Source: an uncultured Collinsella sp.
GTDB lineage: Bacteria > Actinomycetota > Coriobacteriia > Coriobacteriales > Coriobacteriaceae
Assembly: GCA_900542275.1 (NCBI GenBank)
Contig: UQMW01000001.1
Coordinates: 1-64,000 of the forward strand
Reading direction: 5' to 3'
Length of the DNA: 64,000 nt
Shown: positions 16,063 through 24,933 of the stretch, piece by piece
Numbering within the stretch: position 1 is the first letter of the stretch
Layout of the letters: the number at the start of each line of letters is the position of its first letter
The notes under the pieces: generated by a model
The model's input: only the letters and a program-made list of their open reading frames with translations
What the model was told of the DNA's origin: nothing
The model's database searches: none
Translations under genes and position numbers: made by a program

Positions 16063-16506
16063 GATACCGATTTCCATGAGCTTGGGCGTCAGCTCTTAAC
16101 TGAGTTTGGCAGCATGCATCATCGCATTTCACGCTCTGCGGACAAAGCTCTCGGCGGCGAGATGGCTGTCATGCGCGCCCTCATGCTCGCTGGCGGTTCG
16201 CTCACGCCGAGCGAACTCGCAAATCGCGCCTGGGTCTCGAGTGCTCGCATCGCCAATATCTTACGCACTCTCGAAGCCAAGGGCTGGGTCGAGCGCGAGC
16301 ACTCAAAGACCGACCGTCGTCGTGTACACGTCACGATGACCGATAAGGGATTCCAGAATCTCGAAATCAAACGTCGGGAATTCGAGGAACGCACCGCGGC
16401 CTTCCTCGAGCAGCTCGGCGAAACAGATACCCAAGAGATGGTGCGCCTTCTAAGGCGTTTCAACGAAATTATCGACCGCAATCAAGAAAGGAGAGATGCC
16501 GAGTGA
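16057..16506 (+). CDS. MarR family transcriptional regulator
   Basis: The 149-aa winged-helix regulator contains LTPSELANRAWVSSARIANI (recognition-helix region, about residues 49-68) and the wing DRRRVHVTMTDKG. It begins at GTG 16057, preceded by AGGGG. Its last codons overlap the start of the exporter gene by 4 nt, so it is the first gene of a regulator-exporter operon, the usual arrangement for drug-responsive MarR proteins. The inverted repeat at its start codon suggests autoregulation. Confidence 0.92.
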   Translation: MEDTDFHELGRQLLTEFGSMHHRISRSADKALGGEMAVMRALMLAGGSLTPSELANRAWVSSARIANILRTLEAKGWVEREHSKTDRRRVHVTMTDKGFQNLEIKRREFEERTAAFLEQLGETDTQEMVRLLRRFNEIIDRNQERRDAE

Positions 16507-18872
16507 GGATTCTCAAGCTCTTTAAAAAGCATGTCCTGGCACTGTTCACAGCTATCGTACTTATCGTAATCAGCTGCAACGCCGATCTGGCACTGCCTAC
16601 CTACATGAGCGACATCGTCGACGTGGGCGTACAGCAAGGCGGCATCGCCTCGCCCGTGCCCGACACCATTCGTGCCGAATCACTCGATGACCTTGAGCTC
16701 TTTATGAGCACCAAGGACGCCAAAGCTGTGGAGGCCGTGTTTAGCAAGGCTGACAAAAAAGGCATTCGAACGTACAAGGGCACCGAGGAAGAGCGTGCCG
16801 ATGGCGGCAAGATTGCCGACATTATGAGCCTGCCCGAGACCGTCGTCCTTTCTCTCAACCAGGGCATCGACGCCAGCTCCATGGGCGACATGACCGGCGC
16901 ATCCACCGAGGCAAGCAATGGCGGCGGCGCCCAGGCCATGCCCACCCCCGAGCAGATGGCGGCAATGACGCCCGAGCAGCTCGCCGAGATGCAGCAGAAG
17001 GCCACAGCGGCGCAAAACATGCAAAAGCAGATTGATGCCGACGGCGGCAAGATCACCATGAAGAGTCTGCGCCTAGGTGTCGAGGGCGGTCTGGTAGACC
17101 AAAGCAAGCTCGTCGAGGGCGCCAATGAAATGGCGGACAAAATGGGCTCCATGTCGGGCTCCATCGTGACCCAACGCGCCGTGAGCTATGTGCAAGACGA
17201 GTACAAGGCGCAGGGTATCGACCCCGCCGACGTGCAGAACGCCTACCTGGGCCGCATGGCGACCACGATGTTTGGTCTGTGCCTGATCTCACTGGTCGCC
17301 ACCATCCTAACCGGCGCCGTGGCCTCGCGCACCGCCTGTTCCATCGCACGCGACCTGCGCCGCGAGACCTTCAACAAGGTCATGCACTTCTCGCCGGCCG
17401 AGGTGGGCAAGTTTAGCCAGGCCTCGCTCATCACTCGCTGCACCAACGACATTCAGCAGATTCAGATGGCCGCAACCCTGTTTATCCGCATGTGCCTCAT
17501 GGCGCCCGTCATGGGCATCGTCGCCGTCATGCGCGTCCTGGCCAACCACACCGGCCTGGAGTGGACCATCGCCGTGGCCATCATCGCGGTCTCGGCCGTC
17601 GTCGGCGTGCTTATGGGCCTCACCATGCCCAAGTTCAAAAAGATGCAGAGCTTTGTGGACCGCGTGAACCTTACCGCCCGCGAGCTGCTCGACGGCCTTA
17701 TGCCCATCCGCTCGTTTAACCGCGAGGAGCATGAGCTCGAGCGCTTTGACCAGGCGTCCCTCGACCTGATGACCACGCAGCTCTACACCAACCGCGCCAT
17801 GAGCTTTATGATGCCGCTCATGATGCTCGTCATGAACTGCATCACCGTGCTTATCGTCTGGTTTGGCGCGCAGGGCGTGTCCGACGGCGTGATGCAGGTC
17901 GGCAACATGATGGCGTTCATCTCCTACACCATGCAGATCGTCATGGCGTTTATGATCCTCACCATGGTTTCGGTTATCCTGCCCCGCGCCGAGGTCGCAG
18001 CAGAGCGCGTGGAAGAGGTCATCACCTGCCCCACGAGCATCAACGACCCTGCCTCGCCCAAACTGCCCGCAGCCAGCGCGCCGCGCGGTGAGCTCACCTT
18101 CCGCGACGTGAGCTTCCAGTACCCCGATGCCCGCGCCGATGTCATCAGCGGCGTGAACTTCACCACACATGCCGGCCAGATGCTCGGCATCATTGGCTCA
18201 ACGGGTTCGGGCAAGTCCACGCTCGTGCAGCTGATTCCGCGCCTGTACGACGTCACGGGCGGCAGCATTTCGCTCGACGGCATCGACGTGCGCGACATGA
18301 CCCTTTCCGAGCTGCGCCACCGCATTGGTTACATCCCGCAGCAGGGTCGCCTGTTCTCGGGCACCGTCGAGAGCAACCTCAAGTTTGCCGGCGACATGGT
18401 GAGCGATGATGATATGCGCCAGGCGGCACGCATCGCCCAGGCCGAGGACTTTATCGCCGAGCGCGAGGGCGGCTACGACTCCCCCATCAGCCAGGGCGGC
18501 TCCAATATTTCGGGTGGTCAGCGCCAACGCCTGGCCATTGCCCGCGCGTTGGCCAAAAAGCCCGAGGTCGTGGTGTTCGATGACTCGTTTAGCGCCCTCG
18601 ACTACAAGACCGACGCGCGCCTGCGCGAGGAGCTGGCCAAAAACGTCACCGACGCCGCACTCGTGGTCGTGGCCCAGCGCATCGCGACCATCATGCACGC
18701 CGACCAGATCATCGTGCTCGACGACGGTCACGTAGTGGGCACCGGCACGCACGAGGAGCTGCTGCACGGCTGCCCGGCGTACCTGGAGATTGCACAGTCG
18801 CAGCTTTCCGCCGAGGAGCTGGGGCTTACCCAAGAAGAAATTGCAGCCGTCATGGAAGGAGGCGAGCGCTAA
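16503..18872 (+). CDS. ABC exporter subunit A, with degenerate catalytic site
   Basis: Fused permease-ATPase of 789 aa, half of a heterodimeric multidrug-type exporter. TM1 is at residues 10-35. An unusual extracellytoplasmic insert of about 200 residues follows, rich in Met, Gln, Ala and Gly (residues about 120-175), before TM2 near 250. Walker A GSTGSGKST is near 564, the signature SGGQRQR near 668. Walker B reads VVVFDDSFSALD, with Asp in place of the catalytic Glu. Start GTG 16503 overlaps the marR stop. The partner gene follows at once. Confidence 0.93.
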   Translation: MRILKLFKKHVLALFTAIVLIVISCNADLALPTYMSDIVDVGVQQGGIASPVPDTIRAESLDDLELFMSTKDAKAVEAVFSKADKKGIRTYKGTEEERADGGKIADIMSLPETVVLSLNQGIDASSMGDMTGASTEASNGGGAQAMPTPEQMAAMTPEQLAEMQQKATAAQNMQKQIDADGGKITMKSLRLGVEGGLVDQSKLVEGANEMADKMGSMSGSIVTQRAVSYVQDEYKAQGIDPADVQNAYLGRMATTMFGLCLISLVATILTGAVASRTACSIARDLRRETFNKVMHFSPAEVGKFSQASLITRCTNDIQQIQMAATLFIRMCLMAPVMGIVAVMRVLANHTGLEWTIAVAIIAVSAVVGVLMGLTMPKFKKMQSFVDRVNLTARELLDGLMPIRSFNREEHELERFDQASLDLMTTQLYTNRAMSFMMPLMMLVMNCITVLIVWFGAQGVSDGVMQVGNMMAFISYTMQIVMAFMILTMVSVILPRAEVAAERVEEVITCPTSINDPASPKLPAASAPRGELTFRDVSFQYPDARADVISGVNFTTHAGQMLGIIGSTGSGKSTLVQLIPRLYDVTGGSISLDGIDVRDMTLSELRHRIGYIPQQGRLFSGTVESNLKFAGDMVSDDDMRQAARIAQAEDFIAEREGGYDSPISQGGSNISGGQRQRLAIARALAKKPEVVVFDDSFSALDYKTDARLREELAKNVTDAALVVVAQRIATIMHADQIIVLDDGHVVGTGTHEELLHGCPAYLEIAQSQLSAEELGLTQEEIAAVMEGGER

Positions 18873-20728
18873 TGGCAGACGAGACCAAGACTCAGATTCC
18901 CAAGCCCACCCGCCAGCGTGGTCCCATGGGCCGCATGGGTGGCATGCGCCGTGGCGAAAAGGCCAAGGACTTTAAGGGCACCATGAGGCAGCTGCTCGGC
19001 TATATCGGCCAGCACAAGATTGCCGTGTTTGCCGCCGTCGCCTTTGCCGTGTGCTCGGTCATCTTTAACATTGTGGGGCCCAAGGTGCTCGGCCAGGTTA
19101 CGACTAAGCTGTTCGAGGGCTTGGTTGCCAAGGTCAACGGCACCGGCGATGTCGACTTTGCCTGGATCGCCAAGACGCTCGGCTTTTTGCTCTGTCTGTA
19201 TCTGGCGAGCTCTGTCTGCAGCCTGATCCAAGGCTGGCTCATGACCGGCGTCACGCAAAAGATTTGTTATCGCATGCGCAAGGAGATCGCCGCCAAGATC
19301 GCCGTCGTTCCGATGAGTTACTTCAACGGCCACAGCAAGGGCGACGTACTCAGTCGCATCACCAACGACGTCGATACGCTCGGCCAGTCGCTCAACCAGA
19401 GCGTGACGCAGCTCATCACGTCTGTCACGCAGATTATCGGCGTGCTCGTCATGATGCTGTCGATCAGTCTGCCGCTCACCGGCGTCACCGTGCTCACGCT
19501 GCCGGCAGCCGCGATTATCCTGACCGTGATGATTCACTTCTCGCAGCCGTACTTCCGCGAGCAGCAGCAAGTCCTGGGCACCGTCAACGGCATTATCGAG
19601 GAGGACTTTGCCGGTCAGAACGTCATTCAGGTGTTCGACCGCGCCGAGGCCTCGATCGAGGAGTTCGACCGTCAAAACGACCGACTGTTTGTGAGCGGTT
19701 GGCGCTCGCAGTTCCTGTCGGGCCTGATGATGCCGCTTATGAGCTTGGTGGGCAACATGGGCTACGTGGGCGTTGTCGTGGTGGGCGCACAGCTCGCGCT
19801 GACCGGCAATGCCACGCCCGGCGACATCCAGAGCTTTATCCAGTACGTTCGCAACTTTACGCAGCCGGTGCAGCAGCTGGGCAACGTGAGCAACACGATG
19901 CAGTCGATGGCCGCCGCTACCGAGCGCGTGTTTGAGTTCCTGGCCGCGCCCGAGGAGGAGCAGAAGGCCGACGCGCAGATTCCCGAGAAGCGCCCCGGCC
20001 ACGTGGAGTTCGACCATGTCAAGTTTGGCTACACGCCCGACAAGACCATCATCCACGACTTTAGCTGCGAGGCGCAGCCCGGCCAAACCATTGCCATCGT
20101 CGGCCCCACCGGCGCCGGCAAGACCACGCTCATTAAGCTGCTGCAGCGCTTCTACGACGTGGACGGCGGTTCGCTGCGCGTCGAGGGCGTCGACGTGCGC
20201 GACTGGGACCGCGCGGCGCTGCGCGGCGAGTTTGCCATGGTGCTGCAGGACACCTGGCTGTTTAACGGCACCATCCGCGAGAACATCCGCTACGGACGCC
20301 CCGATGCGACCGACGCCGAGGTCGAGGCCGCTGCACGCGCCGCACGCTGCGACCACTTTATCCATACGCTCGCCGGCGGCTACGACTTTATGATCAATGA
20401 GGAGGGCACCAACCTCTCACAGGGCCAGCGCCAACTCGTGACCATCGCCCGCGCCATTTTGGCCGACCGTCCGGCGCTGATTTTGGACGAGGCGACTTCC
20501 AACGTCGATACCCGTACCGAAGAGCTTATTCAGCGCGCCATGGATGCGCTGATGCAGGGCCGCACGAGCTTTGTCATCGCGCATCGCCTGTCCACGATCC
20601 GCAACGCCGACGTGATCTTGGTGATTCGCGACGGCGACATCGTCGAGAAGGGCACGCACGACGAGCTGCTCGCCCAAGGCGGCTTCTACGCCGACCTGTA
20701 CAATTCGCAGTTCGACGAAGCGGCGTAA
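18872..20728 (+). CDS. ABC exporter subunit B, canonical ATPase site
   Basis: Fused permease-ATPase of 618 aa. A basic N-terminal tail (TRQRGPMGRMGGMRRGEKAK) precedes six TM segments, which begin near residue 50. Walker A GPTGAGKTT is near 410, the signature LSQGQRQL near 514, and Walker B LILDEATSNVD near 535 with intact Glu. The start ATG overlaps the stop of subunit A (TAATG), indicating coupled translation. With the degenerate site in subunit A, the pair fits the asymmetric heterodimeric exporter type. Confidence 0.94.
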   Translation: MADETKTQIPKPTRQRGPMGRMGGMRRGEKAKDFKGTMRQLLGYIGQHKIAVFAAVAFAVCSVIFNIVGPKVLGQVTTKLFEGLVAKVNGTGDVDFAWIAKTLGFLLCLYLASSVCSLIQGWLMTGVTQKICYRMRKEIAAKIAVVPMSYFNGHSKGDVLSRITNDVDTLGQSLNQSVTQLITSVTQIIGVLVMMLSISLPLTGVTVLTLPAAAIILTVMIHFSQPYFREQQQVLGTVNGIIEEDFAGQNVIQVFDRAEASIEEFDRQNDRLFVSGWRSQFLSGLMMPLMSLVGNMGYVGVVVVGAQLALTGNATPGDIQSFIQYVRNFTQPVQQLGNVSNTMQSMAAATERVFEFLAAPEEEQKADAQIPEKRPGHVEFDHVKFGYTPDKTIIHDFSCEAQPGQTIAIVGPTGAGKTTLIKLLQRFYDVDGGSLRVEGVDVRDWDRAALRGEFAMVLQDTWLFNGTIRENIRYGRPDATDAEVEAAARAARCDHFIHTLAGGYDFMINEEGTNLSQGQRQLVTIARAILADRPALILDEATSNVDTRTEELIQRAMDALMQGRTSFVIAHRLSTIRNADVILVIRDGDIVEKGTHDELLAQGGFYADLYNSQFDEAA

Positions 20729-20760
20729 ATTCTGCCGCAGGGAACGAATAACGCCCGAGA

Positions 20761-20795
20761 ACGGGGGCGCAGGACAGCCTGCGCCCCCGTTTTTT
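20761..20795 (+). terminator. Rho-independent terminator of the marR-ABC operon
   Basis: ACGGGGGCGCAGG-ACAG-CCTGCGCCCCCGT is a 13-bp stem followed by TTTTT, 33 bp after the stop. Confidence 0.9.
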
Positions 20796-20851
20796 GTTCT
20801 GCGGCCCTCGAACCGCCTCCCCTGGGACCTGATTGACGCCCTCCCTCAAGG

Positions 20852-21089
20852 CCCCGTGGACAAAAAATGGCAAATATGAGTACTGTCACCTTTTTAGTAA
20901 CAGCCAAAACTGCCCCAAACGACCTCATTGCGGCCTAGATATGCCTTCAAATTGATCAAAATGCCCGGTAGCATGCTTCTGTGTGCCAACGTTAATGAAC
21001 ATATTTACTGTCGTGTCTATTATCTTGTAAGATCGATATGATACTACGCTAGCAACAATACTCATATTTGCCATTTTTTGTCCACAGGG
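20852..21089. mobile_element. MITE-like element with 27-bp perfect terminal inverted repeats
   Basis: GTGGACAAAAAATGGCAAAT continuing to ATGAGTA (20856-20882) is repeated exactly, inverted, at 21059-21085; with one mismatch the arms extend to 31 bp. The roughly 175 bp inside is AT-richer than the flanks and has no credible ORF. No transposase is present and no clear target duplication was seen, so it would be a non-autonomous unit or a long-range structural element. Confidence 0.65.
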
Positions 21090-21163
21090 TATGCCGCAGA
21101 AGATCCAACTTGCTCCAACGTGCCGTACGCTGGCCCTCCCCTTCCGGCGAGCGCCGACATTTC

Positions 21164-21205
21164 CCCAGATAAAACCGACCAAAATAAACCTGTCCCTTTT
21201 CGGCA
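21164..21205 (-). repeat. Partial copy of the 23.4/37.4-kb repeat (head segment)
   Basis: Read on the minus strand, the segment contains AAAAGGGACAGGTTTATTTT and GGTTTTATCTGGG. This matches the first 45 bp of the repeats at 23431 and 37398. It lies 100 bp upstream of aroF. Confidence 0.7.
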
Positions 21206-21298
21206 GGTTTCGCTTGCACTTTAGCGTGCGACAGCGGATAATGCCGAGCATTCGAGAATTCGCCAATTGTTGCCGTTAATTGATAAAGGAGGCCCCAT

Positions 21299-22330
21299 AT
21301 GGCCATGGAATTCAAGCGCAGGTTGCCGATCCCCATGGAGATCCGCGAGGAAATGCCGCTTTCCGCCGAGCTTACCGCCAAAAAGCAGGCATTCGACGCC
21401 GAGGTCGCCAAGGTCTTTACCGGCGAGGACGCACGCAAAGTGCTCATCATCGGCCCGTGCTCTGCCGACCGCGAGGACTCGGTGCTTGAGTACATGAACC
21501 GACTGGCCAAGGTCGCCGAAGAGGTCAAGGACAAGCTCATCATCATTCCGCGTGTCTACACCAACAAGCCGCGCACCAAGGGCACCGGCTACAAGGGTCT
21601 GCTGCACAACCCCGACCCCGAGGCGCCCGATGACCTGCTCGAAGGCGTCAAGGCCATCCGCCACATGCACCTGCGCGTCATCGAAGAGACCGGTTTCTTT
21701 ACCGCCGACGAGATGCTCTACCCGTCCAACTACCAGTACCTCGTCGACCTGCTGAGCTACGTCGCCGTGGGCGCGCGCTCGGTCGAGAACCAGGAGCATC
21801 GTCTGGTGTCGAGCGGCATTTCGGTGCCTGTGGGCATGAAGAACCCCACCGCCGGTTCCACCACCGTTATGCTCAACTCCATCTACGCCGCCCAGGCACA
21901 CCAGAGCTTCATCTTCCGCAACTGGGAGGTCGAGTGCGACGGCAATCCGCTCGCGCACGCCGTTATGCGTGGCTACATCGGTCTCGACGGTCGTACCTAC
22001 CCCAATTACCACTACGAACACCTGGAACGCCTGGCCGAGCGCTATACCGAGCATGCCGGCTACGCCAACCCGGCGGCGGTCATCGACTGCAACCACGACA
22101 ACTCAGGTAAGCGCCCGCTGGAGCAGTACCGCATTTGCAAGGAGGTGCTCGACAGCTGCCGCCGCAACGAGTCCATCTCCAAGCTGGTCAAGGGCTTTAT
22201 GATCGAGTCTTACCTTGAGGACGGCAACCAGCCGGTCGATGGCGGTGTCTTTGGTAAGTCGATCACCGACCCGTGCCTGGGCTGGGAAAAGACCGACTAC
22301 CTCATCCACGAGATCGCAGAGCGGGTTTAG
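21299..22330 (+). CDS. aroF: 3-deoxy-7-phosphoheptulonate synthase (DAHP synthase, class I)
   Basis: Condenses phosphoenolpyruvate with erythrose-4-phosphate, the first step of aromatic amino acid synthesis. The 343-aa protein shows IGPCSADRED, PRVYTNKPRTKGTGYKGL and GMKNPTAGS, plus the metal/substrate residues in IDCNHDNSGKRP, all as in the AroF/G/H class. Start ATG 21299 follows GGAGG; a second ATG two codons on is also possible. Which aromatic amino acid inhibits it is not evident, hence the symbol is tentative. Confidence 0.93.
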   Translation: MAMEFKRRLPIPMEIREEMPLSAELTAKKQAFDAEVAKVFTGEDARKVLIIGPCSADREDSVLEYMNRLAKVAEEVKDKLIIIPRVYTNKPRTKGTGYKGLLHNPDPEAPDDLLEGVKAIRHMHLRVIEETGFFTADEMLYPSNYQYLVDLLSYVAVGARSVENQEHRLVSSGISVPVGMKNPTAGSTTVMLNSIYAAQAHQSFIFRNWEVECDGNPLAHAVMRGYIGLDGRTYPNYHYEHLERLAERYTEHAGYANPAAVIDCNHDNSGKRPLEQYRICKEVLDSCRRNESISKLVKGFMIESYLEDGNQPVDGGVFGKSITDPCLGWEKTDYLIHEIAERV

Positions 22331-22510
22331 TTACGCGGGTTTACCAACCCGCGTAACGGCTCGACGCTGCAAACCCGCCAGAGCGGCAATCTGCCTTTCA
22401 ACTTCGGCGGCATGACCAAAAGGTCAATGCCGCCTTGTTTCAAGGCACCTTGCTCGCTCTGGCGGGTTTTCGCTGTCGTTGCCAAAACAACGGCATCACC
22501 TTGGCTGCAC
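22331..22510 (+). repeat. Family-2 composite hairpin element after aroF
   Basis: In the sense of aroF it has three parts. First is a small stem TTACGCGGGT/ACCCGCGTAA (22331-22356). Next is the linker CGGCTCGACGCTGC. Then comes a roughly 100-nt hairpin with outer arms AAACCCGCCAGAGC (22371-22384) and its complement (22456-22469), inner loops CAATCTG and CACCTTG, and an apical stem GGCATGACC/GGTCAATGCC. A CGCTG tail follows. It begins immediately after the stop codon. Aligned with the copy after lacC, arm changes are compensated while loops are unchanged. Confidence 0.85.
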
Positions 22511-22550
22511 ACTCATTGGGGGCACTCATTGGGGACGTACTTAAATGAGT

Positions 22551-22604
22551 AGTCGTTGGGGACGTTCTTGTTTGACTAGTCGTTTAAGAACGTCCCCAAC
22601 GACT
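22551..22604. repeat. GGGGACG palindrome, copy 1
   Basis: AGTCGTTGGGGACGTTCTT (22551-22569) is perfectly complementary to 22586-22604 around a loop containing ACTAGT. A related partial unit, CATTGGGGACGTACTT, precedes it. A second copy is at 51921-51978. Confidence 0.8.
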
Positions 22605-22713
22605 ATCTCTCCGCCCCCGTGGAATCGGGGGTCGTCTACCGAATGGTTGATGCGGCGGCCCTGCGGCCATGCCACACTCATAGATGGCCTGACCCACCTT
22701 GGAAGGAGCCTCC

Positions 22714-23364
22714 ATGAGCCTTGACAACGTAACCCTGCGCGCCGCCACGCTCGACGACCTGGCTGGCATCGCCGCCATCTACAACCAGCTGTGGTGCAAC
22801 ACGCTGCGCAACCGCGGCGACGTCGAAGCTGCCGATTTCTGCGCGCGCTTCAACATTGCCATGCAGCTGCAGCGCTCCCCCATCGCGCTCGTCGCCGAGG
22901 CAGAGGGCCGCATTATCGCCGCCTGCTGCATCGGTATCTTCGAGGACGGCAAGCCGCGTACCAACCCCACGTGGGTACCCTGCTACGACGAGATGTTCGC
23001 CCAGGCAACCGAGATGGCAAAGACCGCCGATGCCAAACTCGAGGGCTCGCTCTTTGGCGACAGTCGCGAAAAGGCCACGGCCGATCGCTTTGCCGCCACG
23101 GGCGACGAGTATGCCCAGGGCCAGCTCAACCTGATCATCATTGTGCCCGAGTGGCAGGGCAAGGGACTCGGCCGCGAGCTCATCGACCTTGCGCGCGCCG
23201 AACTCGCCAAAGCCGGGTGCACCAAGTTCTTCCTGATGAGCGACTGCAACTCTGACTGGCAGTTCTACGAGCACCTCAACATGAAACGCATCCTGGAGGA
23301 TCACAGCCAAGACACCGGCGACGGCTTTATCGTCTACATGTACGGAGGCGACACGCAGGATTAG
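22714..23364 (+). CDS. GNAT family N-acetyltransferase
   Basis: The 216-aa protein starts MSLDNVTLRAATLDDLAGIA at ATG 22714, after GGAAGGAG. The acetyl-CoA loop is WQGKGLGRELIDLA (around 150-163). A 40-residue insert between strands (YDEMFAQATEMAKTADAKLE and following) makes it longer than minimal GNATs. It is monocistronic and its substrate is unknown. Confidence 0.85.
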   Translation: MSLDNVTLRAATLDDLAGIAAIYNQLWCNTLRNRGDVEAADFCARFNIAMQLQRSPIALVAEAEGRIIAACCIGIFEDGKPRTNPTWVPCYDEMFAQATEMAKTADAKLEGSLFGDSREKATADRFAATGDEYAQGQLNLIIIVPEWQGKGLGRELIDLARAELAKAGCTKFFLMSDCNSDWQFYEHLNMKRILEDHSQDTGDGFIVYMYGGDTQD

Positions 23365-23430
23365 CCTGAGTGCCGCCTCATGGGCTTTCTCCAAAACAGC
23401 CCAAACCAATCAGCCGCGCCAAAAGGGACA

Positions 23431-23705
23431 TGCCAAAAAGGGACAGGTTTATTTTGGCAGGTTTTATCTGGGCAAACGCCAACCGCCGTGAGGAGAGCTG
23501 CTTGCCCTTGCGGCGGCCTTCTCGCCGAAAAACCAAGTGAGTAGACCTTTTGCAGGAGGCCGAGCACACTCCAAAACGCCACAGCTCTGACCTGCGGTTT
23601 TATTTAGCGTTTGTCGCGGTGTGCTCGACAGATCCAAAAAAGCCTACTCACTTGCATCTGAGGCGCACCGGATCGGCAAAAAACCGCCGCGAAAGGGGTC
23701 CGATC
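23431..23705. repeat. Long intergenic repeat, copy 1 (about 275 bp)
   Basis: It shares order and sequence with 37398-37690. A head TGCCAAAAAGGGACAGGTTT comes first, then a CCGCCG hairpin. A long inverted repeat follows, from CAAGTGAGTAGACC to CCTACTCACTTG, that encloses GCCGAGCACAC/GTGTGCTCGAC and CTGACCTGCGGTTTTATT. A CCGCCGCGAA/TTCGCGGC hairpin closes the unit. Both copies lie between convergent genes. Confidence 0.85.
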
Positions 23706-23738
23706 CTCTTCGCGGCAGTTGTTAATACGCCGAACTTG

Positions 23739-24908
23739 TTATCGCAAAAGCCAATCACGCGCCGAGACCACGCTACAGTCTTTCGACTCATACGTTGAAT
23801 CCACGCGGGCCACAACATAGCGCGCATCTTTTGCAATGTCGATCTCATCGCATACAGCCTGTAAATGGCGGGCGTACTTATCGTGATACGTTCTGGATGA
23901 TTTTATTTCGATAGCCTTGGGACTCCCTGAGTTTGTGCAGTCGAGCAAATCGATTTCTCGCTTGCCGTCGTCCCTATAGAAATACAACTCGGGATTCTCG
24001 CCCACGTTGAGATGGCTCTTCGCCGTTTCGGAAACGATGAGGTTTTCGAAAACTGCCCCCAGATAAGAGCTCTCCAAAAGTTGCTCCAGTGATCCAATTT
24101 TGAGCAAGTAGCAGAGCAGCCCCGTGTCGTAAAAATAAAGCTTGGGCGTTTTAGTCAAACGTTTCCTGGCATTTGCATAATAGGGCTGCAGTGAAAACGT
24201 CAGGTAGCTCTGCTCCAGGATAGACAACCAGCTTTTAATGGTCGATACGTTCACACCCGTATCTCGAGAAAGCGAAGATATATTAATGAGAGCACCGGCG
24301 CTCTGGGCAATTATGGACAGAAACTTATGAAACTCCGCTTTATTGCGCACGTCAAGCAAGCCCACAACATCGCGCTCAACATAGGTATCAATATAGCTGG
24401 GGAAATAAACCGAGGACGGCATTCCGGCGGAACGCAGGCGAGGGTATCCCCCTTCGAGCGCAAACAAATCCACTTCCAACTGCCCCTGCTGGCCCCTCTC
24501 CGCTTCTCGAAACGAAAATGGCAGCAATTTTAAGATCCCGACTCGCCCGGCAAGAGACTGGCCGATGCTTTTCATCATCAAAAAGTTTTGCGATCCCGTA
24601 AGGATGTATTGACCGGCGTCTCCCCGCTCATCCGAAACAACCTGAATCATCGAGAACAAATCCGGGGCGTATTGCGCCTCGTCGATGATGAGTCCGCCCT
24701 TTCGGTTGCGGATAAAACTCACCGGATCCTCCAAGGCCGCGCGCCTCGTTTGGGGGTCCTCAAGCGTAACATAGGAATAGTCGGGAAAGGCATGCCGAAC
24801 CAGCGTAGACTTACCGCTCTGCCTAGGCCCCGTCAACGACACAACAGGAAACCAACCCGCCATGCGAATGAGCAACTCATGCAAATCCCTGTTAATGTAC
24901 TCGGCCAT
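23739..24908 (-). CDS. AAA ATPase with C-terminal DUF4143
   Basis: The 389-aa protein of the AAA_14/DUF4143 type has Walker A TGPRQSGKST at 26-35, Walker B GLIIDEAQ near 72-79, and sensor region YILTGSQNFLMM. The C-terminal part has the DUF4143 core LLKIGSLEQLLESSYLGAVFE and a nuclease-like IDLLD...AIEIKSS motif (restriction-endonuclease-fold remnant). The ATG at 24908 follows AGGGG. Biological role of the family is poorly known. Four 23-bp tandem repeats lie directly upstream. Confidence 0.88.
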   Translation of the reverse strand: MAEYINRDLHELLIRMAGWFPVVSLTGPRQSGKSTLVRHAFPDYSYVTLEDPQTRRAALEDPVSFIRNRKGGLIIDEAQYAPDLFSMIQVVSDERGDAGQYILTGSQNFLMMKSIGQSLAGRVGILKLLPFSFREAERGQQGQLEVDLFALEGGYPRLRSAGMPSSVYFPSYIDTYVERDVVGLLDVRNKAEFHKFLSIIAQSAGALINISSLSRDTGVNVSTIKSWLSILEQSYLTFSLQPYYANARKRLTKTPKLYFYDTGLLCYLLKIGSLEQLLESSYLGAVFENLIVSETAKSHLNVGENPELYFYRDDGKREIDLLDCTNSGSPKAIEIKSSRTYHDKYARHLQAVCDEIDIAKDARYVVARVDSTYESKDCSVVSARDWLLR

Positions 24909-24933
24909 ATCAACGCCCCTTATAACGCTGTTA

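Noticed and set aside
18869..20365. 498-codon minus-strand frame over the second ABC gene
   Set aside because: Shadow frame; the plus strand encodes complete Walker and signature motifs.
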